Assembly: GCA_933207985.1 (NCBI GenBank)
Contig: OW240924.1
Coordinates: 72,331,236-72,395,235, forward strand
DNA from: Pelobates cultripes
Taxonomy: Eukaryota; Chordata; Amphibia; Anura; Pelobatidae
DNA: 64,000 bases
Direction: 5' to 3'
Shown here in pieces: positions 48,201 through 53,145 of the stretch; position 1 is the stretch's first letter; every line of letters starts with the position of its first letter. A program made the translations under genes and the position numbers. Below the pieces are notes generated by a model. That model did no database searches. It saw only the letters and a list, made by a program, of their open reading frames with translations, and was not told where the DNA came from.

Positions 48201-48455
48201 CAGTGTGTACGGTTATAAATCATTCATTGTCTATTTACCCTCTGAATGGTACATATATGGAAGGTGGCTTTTTGCATACCGGTAATGTCTTGTGTCTCGA
48301 ATAGGTCTGTCACTGCTCAGCTTGTCACTCTCCAGCTGATTGAAGGCATGTTGATGGTACGGATCCTCTCCTTGCTTAATATATTTGGAGGAGAGGTAAG
48401 ATTTTTCATCAAATCCATGCAACTTTCCTTTTTCCGTTTGGAATGTTGACATCAC
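14165..48455 (-). CDS. galnt16: Polypeptide N-acetylgalactosaminyltransferase 16 (partial gene, 14 exons)
   Basis: Fourteen - strand exons with GT-AG borders and matching phases join into 1509 bases (502 residues plus stop). The known role of the family is transfer of GalNAc from UDP-GalNAc to Ser/Thr of proteins in the Golgi, starting mucin-type O-glycans. Visible in order: part of the stem; the catalytic domain with [12 protein letters not shown], the metal-binding FLDSHCEV (DSH) and the Gal/GalNAc-T motif [14 protein letters not shown] to [10 protein letters not shown]; then a ricin-type lectin domain with CLES, CLSI and CLDT and QxW-type repeats. [20 protein letters not shown] and the C-terminus match GALNT16 better than GALNT14 or GALNT2, as recalled. 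About 55 N-terminal residues (cytosolic tail, anchor) are missing. Convergence with erh matches the human locus. Confidence 0.93.
15400..15516 (-). CDS. galnt16: galnt16 exon, lectin beta repeat
   Basis: 39 codons, phase 0 at both ends: [20 protein letters not shown] to SCNPKDSRQ. Acceptor CCCTGTTAG and donor CAG/GTATTC. The final Gln pairs with KW of the next exon to complete a QxW motif. The order matches human GALNT16. Confidence 0.94.
17624..17700. repeat. Short hairpin TTAACCCCTTAAGGAC element, copy 1
   Basis: TTAACCCCTTAAGGACC at the left is mirrored by GTCCTTAAGGGGTTAA at the right, with a central palindrome around GACATGTCACATGTCATG. A near-identical copy is at 36564-36630. Single arms of the same sequence occur near 43950 and 50512. 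It is a miniature foldback element. Confidence 0.75.
18139..18227. repeat. (AT)n microsatellite
   Basis: About 89 bases of uninterrupted AT dinucleotides, ending directly at the left end of the DIRS element. It generates an artificial Ile-Tyr repeat frame on the - strand. Confidence 0.97.
18228..18343 (+). repeat. DIRS left inverted terminal repeat
   Basis: TTTCCTGGCCATATCCATGG to TTCCCCAGTC. Its reverse complement recurs at 23782-23896 with only small differences near the tip (GGCCATATCCATGG against GGTCATATGCCATGG). It begins immediately after the (AT)n tract. Confidence 0.93.
18735..18880 (+). repeat. GC-rich ~30-bp tandem repeats in the DIRS leader
   Basis: About five degenerate copies of a unit like CTGTGCGCCTGCGCGGCGTT CGGGAG. 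They are CpG-dense in an otherwise AT-rich region and lie between the left ITR and ORF1. A promoter or enhancer role for element transcription is inferred only from position. Confidence 0.7.
19232..20642 (+). CDS. DIRS ORF1, Gag-like protein (two exons)
   Basis: Proposed as ATG at 19232, exon 19232-19302, intron 19303-19375, exon 19376-20642 (TGA), giving 445 residues. Without splicing, the frame from this ATG stops at TAA 19304-19306. Residues after the junction show a CxxC...CxxC pair ([18 protein letters not shown]), then an acidic, serine-rich region and a basic Arg/Gly/Ser-rich tail, typical of nucleic-acid-binding Gag-like proteins of DIRS elements. Alternatively translation could start inside the second exon. 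The RT frame opens only after a TAA at 20648-20650, just beyond this stop. Confidence 0.82.
19303..19375 (+). other. Putative spliceosomal intron in DIRS ORF1
   Basis: Donor AG/GTAAGCC at 19303. A perfect TACTAAT-type branch site lies at 19347-19353, about 22 bases before TTTGTTGTATTTCAG at 19375. Removal joins TATAG to TGCTAAA in frame and gives [10 protein letters not shown]. The first base triplet of the intron in frame leads straight to TAA. Its length is 73 bases. Confidence 0.75.
20651..22540 (+). CDS. DIRS reverse transcriptase / RNase H (and distal domain)
   Basis: The frame is open from 20651 (after TAA at 20648) to 22540. RT motifs: [56 protein letters not shown] and the catalytic YLDD at about 21266-21277. 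RNase [41 protein letters not shown] and ADFLSR. The distal part ([25 protein letters not shown]) resembles the methyltransferase-like region of DIRS elements. No in-frame ATG precedes the first RT motif, so translation probably depends on reinitiation, frameshift or splicing. Its 3' three-quarters overlaps the recombinase frame. Confidence 0.92.
   Translation, partial: FPNPEGVGACLLQYLPIWGVSTSDGWVLDIIRRGYLIEFLEHPPSRSFHLTKWPGDKEKCMALQDFILSLQKEKVITKVTAGERTQGFYSHIFLTKKSSGGWRPILDLHRLNKHLHIRRFKMESPQSIIKVVSPNQWMLSIDLLDAYFHIPIAQTHQKFLRFAVEEGHFQFRALPFGLSTAPRTFTKVLIVLIAELRKQNIAIYHYLDDILILGNNVDSLTSHAITSIQFLQAHGWKINTKKSHLHPTQSMVYLGAHFDTLKGTVQLSSARIRKLKMLLRRMLISRVAPAKAIMSLLGSMSSTIGLTRWAQWRMRPFQANFLRQFSSGNLHQPIKLSLNVRHSLIWWLNREHLSKGFPLGDIAWITVTTDASQWGWGAHCLHDFAQEEWSFRANNVHSNCLELLAVLKALKHFSNHLKGQWVKIRTDNSTVVSYVNHQGGTRSCKMMEIMNHLMWWAQRNLAGLTAIHLPGKRNQLADFLSRSRIDLGEWCLSDSVFRLIVDKWGLPQVDLLATRANRKVKLFFTKEDDHLALGRDALSSPWRFRMGYAFPPFPLILPLLRKMRTEQVSLILIAPYWPRRPWFPLLQSLLVEPPLPLPRTPDLLFQGPVFHPNPVSLNLMAWRLKGTGF
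20677..23553 (+). CDS. DIRS tyrosine recombinase ORF (recombinase domain in distal third)
   Basis: The frame is open for 958 codons. Only the part from about 22400 to 23553 reads as protein of a known family: a phage-integrase-type tyrosine recombinase. Catalytic residues, numbered in this frame: Arg near 769-770 in [15 protein letters not shown] with His900 and Arg903, a Trp in ATWSSSNTF, and nucleophile Tyr936 in [11 protein letters not shown]. It ends at TGA 23551-23553. The proximal 570 or so codons overlap RT/RNase H in another frame and are probably not a separate protein. The recombinase would integrate the circular DNA intermediate. The true start is not determinable. Confidence 0.9.
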   Translation: MSSPISTDMGSIHKRRLGTGYYSERLLDRISRASSKQVLSPHKVARGQGKVHGLTRLHPFLAEGESYHQSDSRRENSRVLLPHLLNEEILRGMETHSGSTQAKQASAHSQVQNGIPTIYNKSSVTQPMDAVHRSVRCVLSHTHRPNSSKVSEVCCGRRSLPVQGPPLWTEHSSEDIYKGPDCSHCRTQKAEHCDLPLFGRHLDLRKQRRFSDIPCYYQHSVSASSRLEDQHQEEPPPPNAIYGLLRCSLRHSKGHCSTFISKNTETQDVIEKNADIQGGPGKGHNEPPWFHVLHNRTDQMGTVENETIPSQFPETVLLREPAPTHQTFPECTPFSNLVVKQGAPIKGFSTRRYRVDNCDNGCQPMGMGRSLSPRLCAGRMEFQGKQCSFQLPRASGCPQSIETLLESSQGAMGEDKDGQLHGGILCQSPRGYQELQDDGNHESPDVVGSEKPGGPYCHPSTRETESAGGFSQQIQDRSGGMVPLRQCIPLDCGQMGSPSSRPSSHSGQQKSKAFLHERRRPPSTGEGCFIKPLEVQDGLCLSPISTNSPAPEEDENRAGVSHPDCALLASKTLVSSASKSFGGTSSPTPQNSGSSVPRSCVSSKSGLSQSHGLETERNRLLSKGFSQDVIGTMLKARKHSTSATYYRVWEVFSDWALHRNINIQDPSSSNILEFLQSGLAKGLSYNTLKVHVSALSALTNHRWALDADVIRFIKGVLQIKPPIKPFVPSWNLPLVLNALKLEPFEPFDTVPLHALSIKTALLIALASGRRVSELHALSIKEPFTVFHKDRVVLRTVPEFRPKVTSSFHINEDIVLPSLRSDSQEMENSTNLSSLDLVRCLQIYIDRTSAWRTSHSLFVLHCGCKKGSQAPKSTISRWIVAAIILAYQSAGYPVPVGLKAHSTRALSSSWAAAANVSPELICKAATWSSSNTFIKSYQIDVRAGISDQFAKSVLSVSNA
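23651..23749 (+). repeat. DIRS internal complementary region
   Basis: The first part (ACCCAATGTTGTGCTGCCAT and onward) is the reverse complement of the left tip at 18228. The second part (TTTATTCATACTTACCGTAA and onward) is the reverse complement of the right tip at 23880-23932. Read on the - strand it spells the right end joined to the left end, as the known DIRS replication model needs for templating the circle junction. Confidence 0.92.
23782..23932 (+). repeat. DIRS right inverted terminal repeat and extension
   Basis: GACTGGGGAAGGAGGGGTAG to GCTGCCATGGCATATGACCA mirrors the left ITR. The outer 36 bases (GAAAATTACGGTAAGTATGA onward) are absent from the left end but are copied in the internal complementary region. 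It ends at CCATT, followed by ATATATAAAT. Confidence 0.92.
24041..24182 (-). CDS. galnt16: galnt16 exon, start of lectin domain
   Basis: One base completes a Lys codon, then [20 protein letters not shown] through [16 protein letters not shown], in phase with the exon at 15400. HCLES marks the first ricin-B repeat. Acceptor TGTATTTTAG, donor CAG/GTGCTT. Confidence 0.94.
24183..24258 (-). other. galnt16 76-bp mini-intron
   Basis: Donor GTAAGTATT follows the exon 24259-24342. The acceptor TTTGTATTTTAG lies at 24183. At 76 bases it is far shorter than the neighbouring kilobase introns. Confidence 0.9.
24259..24342 (-). CDS. galnt16: galnt16 exon, end of catalytic domain
   Basis: 84 bases, phases 1/2: [20 protein letters not shown] to LQNVYPEL and a split Lys codon. 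The family signature of RKKxxCKSFxWYLxNVYPEL precedes the linker to the lectin domain. Acceptor ATCGTCTAG. Confidence 0.94.
25304..25396 (-). CDS. galnt16: galnt16 exon
   Basis: 93 bases: [20 protein letters not shown] then [10 protein letters not shown], with split codons at both ends. AEVWMDEYK is a highly conserved block of the GalNAc-transferase catalytic domain. Donor AG/GTGAGTG. Confidence 0.95.
25810..26305. mobile_element. Foldback MITE in a galnt16 intron
   Basis: The left part (GTCACCAAAACAACTTTGGC, GCATG and ACTGCTCAATTCTCTGCCA near 25820-25880) is mirrored at 26230-26305 (TGGCAGTGAATTGAGAGGCA, then ACACTAAAACAGCATCATTA). The inner halves also pair around 26060. It is non-coding and the superfamily is unknown. 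Confidence 0.72.
26310..27520 (-). other. galnt16 intron, no recognised content
   Basis: AT-rich sequence with no exon, tandem array or clear transposon ends. Short pieces such as AATCAACGCGTTCAGC near 26750 look repeat-derived but cannot be assigned. Confidence 0.4.
27528..28090. repeat. Long inverted repeat, arms about 80 bp
   Basis: The arm at 27528-27612 (CACCAGAAGTGAAGCGCTAA onward to ACAGGGAGTAAAATCCA) is mirrored at 28008-28090 (GATTTTACTCCCTGTGAATT onward to AGTGCGCCACTTCTGGT). The loop of about 395 bases is non-coding. It is a probable non-autonomous DNA transposon. Confidence 0.65.
28300..28672. repeat. TTAA-type foldback MITE fragment
   Basis: Shares internal modules with the element at 42645: TTTTTCCAGC, ATAGGAAAGCATTGA, CACCTCTAGTGGCTGTC and GAAGTGGTCTGGGT, ending in TTTAGTGGTCCTTA. 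The left end is truncated next to an (AT)-rich patch at 28290. Confidence 0.65.
29076..29445 (+). repeat. CAGGGCCGGATTAAC-ended repeat, left part
   Basis: Begins with CAGGGCCGGATTAACATAGG, whose first bases resemble the ends of the composite element at 11299. It leads into a tandem array. No mirrored right end was found, so the boundaries are uncertain. Confidence 0.5.
29446..29700 (+). repeat. ~40-bp tandem repeat (GACACTGAGACACTAAGGGA)
   Basis: About six copies of a 38-40-bp unit, GACACTGAGACACTAAGGGA followed by CATTGGGAGACATTATGGCA, with point changes and one internal duplication (about 29516-29530). Confidence 0.88.
29715..30200 (+). repeat. Degenerate GTGTCCC / CCCAGTGTCTC array
   Basis: A loose array of GTGTCTCAGTGTCCCCATGT-like phrases that looks like the decayed reverse complement of the array at 29446, returning to the GACACTGAGAC sense near 30140. 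It forms an imperfect inverted satellite. Confidence 0.65.
30420..31004. mobile_element. TTAA-flanked foldback MITE, copy C
   Basis: TTAA (30420-30423) plus AGGGACACTATAGTCACCAG at the left and CCCTATAGTGATCCT plus TTAA (31001-31004) at the right. It contains the internal pair TGATGTAAACACTGTC and a mirrored TCTATGACGAGA / TCTCATAGAG region. A related, inverted copy is at about 47345-47817. Confidence 0.75.
32109..32235 (-). CDS. galnt16: galnt16 exon with the Gal/GalNAc-T motif
   Basis: 127 bases: [20 protein letters not shown] then [20 protein letters not shown] and split codons at both ends. It contains most of the Gal/GalNAc-T motif, which contacts UDP-GalNAc and acceptor in the family. 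One oddity is Ser at the usually Gly position after WMC (WMCSG instead of WMCGG). Donor AA/GTACGTAC, acceptor TTTTTTTACAG. Confidence 0.95.
32836..33327. mobile_element. Foldback MITE with AAAGGGTCACTCCA ends
   Basis: TTAAAGGGTCACTCCAGACC at the left is mirrored by GTGGAGTGTCCCTTTA at the right. GAGAGCTTGCAAAGGCAGCA pairs with CCTTTGCAAGCTCTC in the middle. The right TTAA is degenerate (TTAC). Non-coding. Confidence 0.68.
33330..37725 (-). other. galnt16 intron, mostly unannotated
   Basis: AT-rich intron sequence. Only the TTAACCCC hairpin at 36564-36630 was recognised. Open frames here (for example 34310-34634 and 35007-35288) have no domain and no splice context. Confidence 0.45.
36564..36630. 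repeat. Short hairpin TTAACCCCTTAAGGAC element, copy 2
   Basis: TTAACCCCTTAAGGACC mirrored by GTCCTTAAGGGGTTAA with a CACATGTCATG core. It differs from the copy at 17624 by a short deletion in the loop. Confidence 0.78.
37726..37829 (-). CDS. galnt16: galnt16 exon
   Basis: 104 bases: [20 protein letters not shown] then [14 protein letters not shown], with the Glu codon split into the next exon. [11 protein letters not shown] and WGGEN are conserved substrate-binding segments. Acceptor ATTTTTCTAG, donor G/GTGAGTTC. Confidence 0.96.
38301..38385 (-). CDS. galnt16: galnt16 exon
   Basis: 85 bases: [20 protein letters not shown] then TDPTSSI and split Arg. [11 protein letters not shown] is a conserved family block. 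Acceptor TTTTTGCTTAG, donor AG/GTATAG. Confidence 0.95.
38515..38602 (-). CDS. galnt16: galnt16 exon
   Basis: 88 bases: [20 protein letters not shown] then LAASADLRG, a segment that appears unchanged from human GALNT16 as recalled. Phase 0 in and phase 1 out. Only 129 and 287 bases separate it from its neighbours. Confidence 0.96.
38890..39011 (-). CDS. galnt16: galnt16 exon with the DSH metal-binding motif
   Basis: 122 bases: [20 protein letters not shown] then [20 protein letters not shown]. Asp-Ser-His chelates Mn2+ in this family and is intact. Acceptor CTTATCTTTAG, donor GAG/GTGAGTGA. Confidence 0.97.
39091..39467. mobile_element. Large near-perfect palindromic MITE
   Basis: Arms of about 170 bases: TAGTGATCTCCCGAACAGTT onward at the left and its mirror ending AACCGTTTGGGACATCACTA at the right, around a spacer near 39265-39295. 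The shared core includes GGCGAACATATG-type ends, CCAATCAGCAGCAGACCCTC and CACCTCCTGGACAGC. TATA-rich flanks on both sides could be a target duplication. It can form a long hairpin when transcribed within galnt16. Confidence 0.85.
40195..40930 (+). repeat. ~28-30-bp minisatellite (CACACCATAGAGGGGCC)
   Basis: About 25 copies of a unit such as CCTACCTGCCCACACCATAG AGGGGCCTT, with variants CACACCAGAGAGGGGCC and TCTACACCATAGAAGGGCC. Higher-order blocks are repeated (about 40430-40560 and 40620-40760). It lies in a galnt16 intron. Confidence 0.9.
41928..41993 (-). CDS. galnt16: galnt16 exon (short)
   Basis: 66 bases: [21 protein letters not shown] with split codons at both ends. It completes D-P-D-D-C after the previous exon. 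The acceptor is a poly-T tract plus CATAG, and the donor is G/GTAAGTCC. Confidence 0.94.
42645..43146. mobile_element. TTAA-flanked foldback MITE, copy B
   Basis: TTAAAGGACCACTATAGTGC at 42645 and TAGAGTGGTCCTTTAA ending at 43146. It carries several internal hairpins: CCAGGAAAACA/TGTTTTCCTGG, GGGTGCCCCCACCC, GGAAAGCATT/AATGCTTTCC, and AAACATAGC...GCTATGTTT. Internal modules match 4846-5261 in reverse order. Bottom-strand open frames here are not genes. Confidence 0.8.
44410..44477 (-). CDS. galnt16: galnt16 exon
   Basis: 68 bases: [22 protein letters not shown] plus one base. EIILVDD is the UDP-sugar-binding beta strand of the catalytic domain. Acceptor TCTGACAG, donor C/GTGAGT. Confidence 0.95.
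44625..44755. repeat. Hairpin repeat around AACTACAACTCGCATGATTC
   Basis: CTTCCTCAAACTCCAGCCCT, GATGTTGCTAAACTACAACT at the left pairs with GAGTTGTAGTTCAGCAACAT and GTTTGGGGAAGC at the right. It is a widespread type of vertebrate foldback element, of hAT-like appearance (inference). Confidence 0.7.
44880..45335. repeat. GGTTATGG-type interspersed repeat
   Basis: CTGCAGTGGTTATGGTTATG at the left and GGAACCATAGCCACTTTAGC at the right suggest inverted ends of the same loose family as 9905-10165. The middle is non-coding and the boundaries are approximate. Confidence 0.4.
45527..45625 (-). CDS. galnt16: galnt16 exon with [12 protein letters not shown]
   Basis: 99 bases: [20 protein letters not shown] then [12 protein letters not shown] and split Ser. 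This is the start of the glycosyltransferase fold. [11 protein letters not shown] is diagnostic of polypeptide GalNAc-transferases. Acceptor AATAACTAG, donor AG/GTGGGTG. Confidence 0.96.
45928..47031 (+). repeat. 74-bp satellite array, about 15 copies
   Basis: Unit: TACTGACTGCCAGGTGTAAA GGGCGGAGCTTATTACAATG ATTGATAGGGAGCTAAGATG GAGGCGTCTCTCTA. Successive starts at 46002, 46078, 46152 and 46226 show a 74-76-bp period. Central copies are almost identical and the outer copies diverge, as expected for unequal exchange. The array is intronic in galnt16. Confidence 0.96.
47345..47817. mobile_element. TTAA-type foldback MITE, inverted relative to copy C
   Basis: Ends in GTTCTGGTGACTATAGTGTC CCTTTAA (TTAA at 47814), the mirror of the left end at 30420. 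It shares modules GGCAGTGTTTACAT, CATAGAGATACATTGA and AGGAAAACATT. The left end is not clearly defined. Confidence 0.65.
48280..48455 (-). CDS. galnt16: galnt16 exon, stem to catalytic domain (first exon in window)
   Basis: 176 bases: [58 protein letters not shown] and split Arg. The acceptor TTTTTCCAG precedes GTGATG, so this is internal: the start codon and membrane anchor lie in an upstream exon. The ATG at residue 2 is unlikely to be the start because no hydrophobic anchor follows. DTRHYRC leads into the next exon. Confidence 0.93.
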
Positions 48456-48929
48456 CTGGAAAAAGAATGGTTATATGATATTTAGACAGGCGCCACCATG
48501 CTCTCTGCAAATCTGCACAGTTCAGTCAAGTATGCACCAATTATTTTTGGCAATGTTACAAAGAAAAAAAAAAAAAAGATAAAAAGTGGAAGATCTTTCA
48601 ATCAAAAAGTTTTTAAATGAATATCATTATAAATGTTGGCTTTAAACTAGTTAGGTGCACATCAGTTTCTCTTAAAAATAAATCTGAACGTTTTAACCAA
48701 ATATCTCAACATTTGTGGTGTCTTCAGCTTTCATTACAACATATGCAAATGAATCGGTGGTTTCTTATGCACAGTTAGCTAAAACATTGTGATCAGCAGG
48801 TCACCCATCTTTACGCTGTTAGGTGAAGAAGAACCAATTGCTATTCGTGCAAATAAAAAAATAAAATCCTATCAGAAAAAAATACAATAGAATTAAAGTT
48901 GTTATATTTATTTATCAGTGCATTGTAAT

Positions 48930-49030
48930 GCAATGATGGCAAACCTATGGCACACATGCCACCAAGGACACTTGGGCATGTAAGGTGACACACTGGTTTC
49001 ACAAATCACTGGGTATTCTAGAGGAAGCCA
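48930..49030. repeat. MITE fragment around ATGGCAAACCTATGGCACAC
   Basis: Resembles a widespread vertebrate hAT-type MITE end (GATGGCAAACCTATGGCAC), with GGCACACATGCCACCAAGGA next to it. Only one end was recognised. Confidence 0.4.
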
Positions 49031-50509
49031 ATGAAGTATCTTGTAACTTAAACCATGACAGATAAACCCAGGGACCTGCTTCAGCCATTGTGGACACCAG
49101 TGGGCAGGTAGGACAATCCATGATTTGGCAAGATAACTTTATTGTCAGCAAGCATAAGATAGTGGGGGGTTAATGTGGAAAGGGAACACTATGTCAGTAA
49201 GAATGAAATGGAATGGAAGAGGGTAAATATATATGTGTTGAGTTCCGTTACAGAAGGGACACTGATAGAGACAGAAAGGTGATTTAAAGGGAGAGGACTA
49301 TTGAGAAGGATAATGTGACAGATATCAGAGGGAATTGGAGGGCAGCTGATATTTGGATGGCAACCAAGAGATAGAAATTAGACCGAAACAGAGAGAGATT
49401 GGGGTCTAATGGGTTTGTATAGAATGGGGGAGCAATTACAAAGAGGGTGATTGTGTGCAACTAAGGGGTTGTTAGAGTGGGCTGACCTGGATTAGAATCC
49501 TGAGTGGGGTCGTAAGAAGTCCCTGGTCGGATTTTGCCACCTTTTCATTGTTAGCCCCGAGCCCATTTGAATATTGAGAGAGAAACACCCCCAGTAAAAA
49601 TAATTGGTGACAGTGCTGCTGCCATTTTTTTCACCATATTTGGCGTTAATTACACAGCACAGTGTGGGGATACTGCTGTGGGTGCAAATCTATTGACAAG
49701 AGTGAGAGGGAAGGAAGGCAAAAAAATGGAAATTGGAATAACGCATGTGGGCAAAACAAATTGATAAATCGGAATATTTAAAGTAAAAGCCAAAATGGAG
49801 GAGAGAGAGGGGGAAACAATGAAAAAAAGTGAAATGAAACTGGGGTTTTGGCAGTTGTAGACCTCTTATTAGGTTTCTGTAGACAAGAGGCAATCAGGAT
49901 CTAAAACCATCAGCATTAATGTTTTAAACTGTGTATCTATGATTTATTTATTACACTAATAGCACATGCAGGAGAGCAGGGAGTTAATTACAAGGTTACA
50001 TCGGATAAAATGGATAAAGGAGACAGAAAGTTTGCAAATCCGCAGTCTGTTGATAAGAGCGTAATGGACGAACAAGCTCAAAATAACTTTCTGTCTAGAG
50101 AGGTAATGAGAGTTGGACACAGTTGGAGATAATGTAGCAAGCTGGTGCTTTAGGCTAGAATTTAAACCTGCTCTCTGCTCACATAATTTGTCCATTCTAT
50201 TCTACGTAACACAAATTGATTTATGGCTGCAGGGTCGAATCAAAGGTTTTATGCCCATCTTCTAGGTGACAGATCCGTTACCTGCTGGAGTACAGAACAT
50301 GTGCCCATTAATGAGTAATATGGAGATATACTGTAGACTTCTAATAGAAAAATGTATTCAGAAAAATGATTGGCAAAGAATATTCCTGCTTCTCTAACCT
50401 GGGTAAACAGTGCTTTAGGATTTAACTGCTTGTCCCAATTCAGAAAAATGAAAATTTTAATAGTAATCAGCACTTTTACGAATAAATTAATTTATTAAAA
50501 TGTATTTTA

Positions 50510-51150
50510 TTAACCCCTTAAGGACGGATGCAGTTATACAAGTTTAGATCAAAACAAAACAAAACGTAAACAAAACCTGGAATTTGCGCTACATGTTAAA
50601 CCATAATACCTGTTTCACATCAAATGCACCCACACTTATTACATATAATTTTGTTCAGGAGAAACAGGGCTTTCATTTCACATCAAATATTTATATATTA
50701 AACATAATTTAATAGGAAAAAAATATATAAAATATTTGAGAAAGTAAGAAAGTTTTTTTTAATTTTTTTAATTCTTTGTGGCATTTTAACTGTGATTGTC
50801 ACAATACTGTTAGCTGTTACTGCAATAGAATACACATTTGCATTCAGCAATGTCCCCCGAATACAAAGTACCCCTTGCCTCGCCCCCCATATATTTAAAT
50901 TTTTCATTTTTTTCACATTGAAATTTGCCCCACCCTGGTCATGTTGCCTTTGAGACCGTATGGTAGCCCAGGAATGAACATTACCCCCATGATAGCATTT
51001 TGCACCATTTGCAAAAGTAGACAACCCAAGGTATTACAAATGGGGTATGTCCAGTCTTTTTTAGTAGCCACTTAGTCACAAATACTGGCCAAAGTTAGCG
51101 TTCATATTTGTTTGTGTGTGAAAAACGCCGAAAACAAATTAAACACACTT
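50510..51150. repeat. Interspersed repeat starting TTAACCCCTTAAGGACGGA
   Basis: It shares its first 16 bases with the hairpins at 17624 and 36564 but continues into about 600 bases of non-coding sequence (CCCTGGTCATGTTGCCTTTG, GGTATTACAAATGGGGTATG) that looks like a larger DNA-transposon relic. No transposase frame or mirrored right end was found. Confidence 0.45.
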
Positions 51151-51179
51151 ACAAAATCAATGTTACAAACATTTGAACA

Positions 51180-51430
51180 CTGATGCTCTTAGGCACACCC
51201 TCACATACACACCCTGACAAAGCAGGCACACTCACAGAAACAGCCAGACACCAACAGAAACAGTCACACACTAAAAGACGCAAACAGACACACTCATAGA
51301 AACAGTAAGACACTAAAAGACACAGACAGTAACAGAAACACTTAGACAGTCAAACACCAAAAACACTCATAGAAATAGTCACTAACAGACACAGACACTC
51401 ACAGAGACAGTCACAAACACATTTGCACAT
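51180..51430 (+). repeat. Degenerate ACAGACACTCACAGAAACAG array
   Basis: About 250 bases of loosely repeated CACAGAAACAGTCACACAC-type phrases, with a period of roughly 20-30 bases. Confidence 0.6.
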
Positions 51431-52097
51431 ATGGTCTGCTTGAATATTACATTAAACTGACATTAATAAATGTATTTACAATCTGGTTTAAAACTTAATT
51501 ATGACGCAATGGAAATGCTTTGAGATTTCAACAGATGCCAGTTTAATACACTTGCAAAATATAACTTTTAGAAGGTTTTTTTTTTTTTTGGTGAAATGTC
51601 ACAAATTGAGTAATTAAAGCACTGACTCTCCTTTCTCTTCTAGCCAAATATTTTCTTAGTTAAATCATTTTGGGTTGAGCAGATGTTCCTCTGAGAGGCA
51701 GGGCACTGTGCAGCTGTGATGAACTGCTCACTGATTGCATTAACTATAGAATGTCTGAATCACTAAGCATTAGAAGGCATCTTGACAGTAAAGAGAATGT
51801 TGCATTTCGCAAACTGTATACCTCCCAAGTGTCCATAGTTAGGACGAACAGTCCCTCCTAAACCAGTCTGTGTAAATAAAATACATTGTTCTGTTCTAAA
51901 TTATATTTTAGTTACAAAAAAAATATTTGTAAGTCACCTAATATTTTTCATACCCACTCACACCCCTAAAATTAAAATGTCTCTCGTGGTTTATCTGAAA
52001 TGTTGGAAAGTATGAATTGGTTTTCTTTGCAAGCATTATTCAGTAATTAGATCAGGGATTGGGTGTGCTGTTTCACTGCACAGTTTGCATGGTTGGA

Positions 52098-53145
52098 GCC
52101 AGAACTAGGGCTGTATCTTCTGCAAGGCTGACAAGGCATTTGCCTTGAGCAGCACTTTAAGGGGGGCGACAAAAAACGCCGCCCCTCATGCACCCTGGAA
52201 GATGCCTGGCCATGGGGGGAGGGGGACAAAGAGCGGCCTCCTGGTCCGCTTGGGGGCCCCCTTGAGGCGGGTAGCTGCCAATATTACGGGCGAGTGGCGA
52301 GGGAGAGCTGTCCTCTGAGCTCTTACTGCATAGCCCTCTCGCGCAACCCACAGTGATGACGGGAGCCGGAATATGACAATTCCTGCTCCCGGCATCACTA
52401 AGCGGCACATGAGGGGGCTGAGCAGGAAGATCACAGCTCCATCGCTGCCAACATTGACAAGATGCCTGCCTGCCCACTGCGGAGCACAGGAGCCTGCACA
52501 GCCAGTCATACAGCCCAGTACCTACCCTGGATCCCAGGGACATCAGCCCCTCTGGACCCCCAGGCAAAGAATCCACTCCAGCTCTCCCAAAGGTAGGGAG
52601 GCTGGGTGGATTTTAATTCTTAACAAATGAGCATGTGAGGCAATGTATGTGAGTGTGTCAGTATCAGGGTGTGTGTCATTAAATGTTTATGTCTATGTTA
52701 TTGAGTGTGTGTGTATGTCTGAGTGTTTCTCAGTGTATGTCTGAGTATGTGTATGTCGGTGTATGTCTTTCTGTCAGTGAGTGTGCGTGTCTGTCAGTGA
52801 TAATGCGTGTCTGTCAGTGAGTGCGTGTGTGTATATGTGCGTTTGTGTCTATAGGTGTATGTCTGTGAGTGAGTGTCTGTTAGTATGTGCATGTGTCTGT
52901 CAGTGAGTGCATGTGTGATTGTGTGTTTCAAATCAAACTGTTCAAATCAGTAAAAATGTGTGTATGTATGTATGTATATCTGAGAGGGTGTGCATGTCAC
53001 TGAGTGGTTATATCGGTTTGTCTGTCAGTCAAAGTGTGTTTTGGCCCTAAACAGGAAGGAGTGGGGCACATTTAGATTAGAGGGGGTTCCCCGAATTTCG
53101 ACATGCCTGGGGCAGCACAAATCTTAAATATAACACTGGCCAGAA
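52098..53145. repeat. Repeat block with GC-rich core and GTGTGTCTGTCAGTGAG array
   Basis: From about 52105 (GCTGTATCTTCTGCAAGGCT, GCAGCACTTTAAGGGGGGCG) to about 53145 (GCCTGGGGCAGCACAAATCT). It contains a GC-rich segment that produces 107-139-residue bottom-strand frames, and then a TGTGTGTCTGTCAGTGAGTG microsatellite (52640-53030). The layout resembles the composite element at 11299. Confidence 0.55.

Noticed and set aside
14165..48455. Assignment as galnt14 rather than galnt16
   Set aside because: Segments such as [29 protein letters not shown] and the C-terminal lectin repeats fit GALNT16 as recalled, and the erh neighbour supports it. A phylogeny would settle it.
52157..52576. 139- and 107-residue bottom-strand frames
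   Set aside because: They overlap each other in a GC-rich repeat module. No recognisable domain or splice context.
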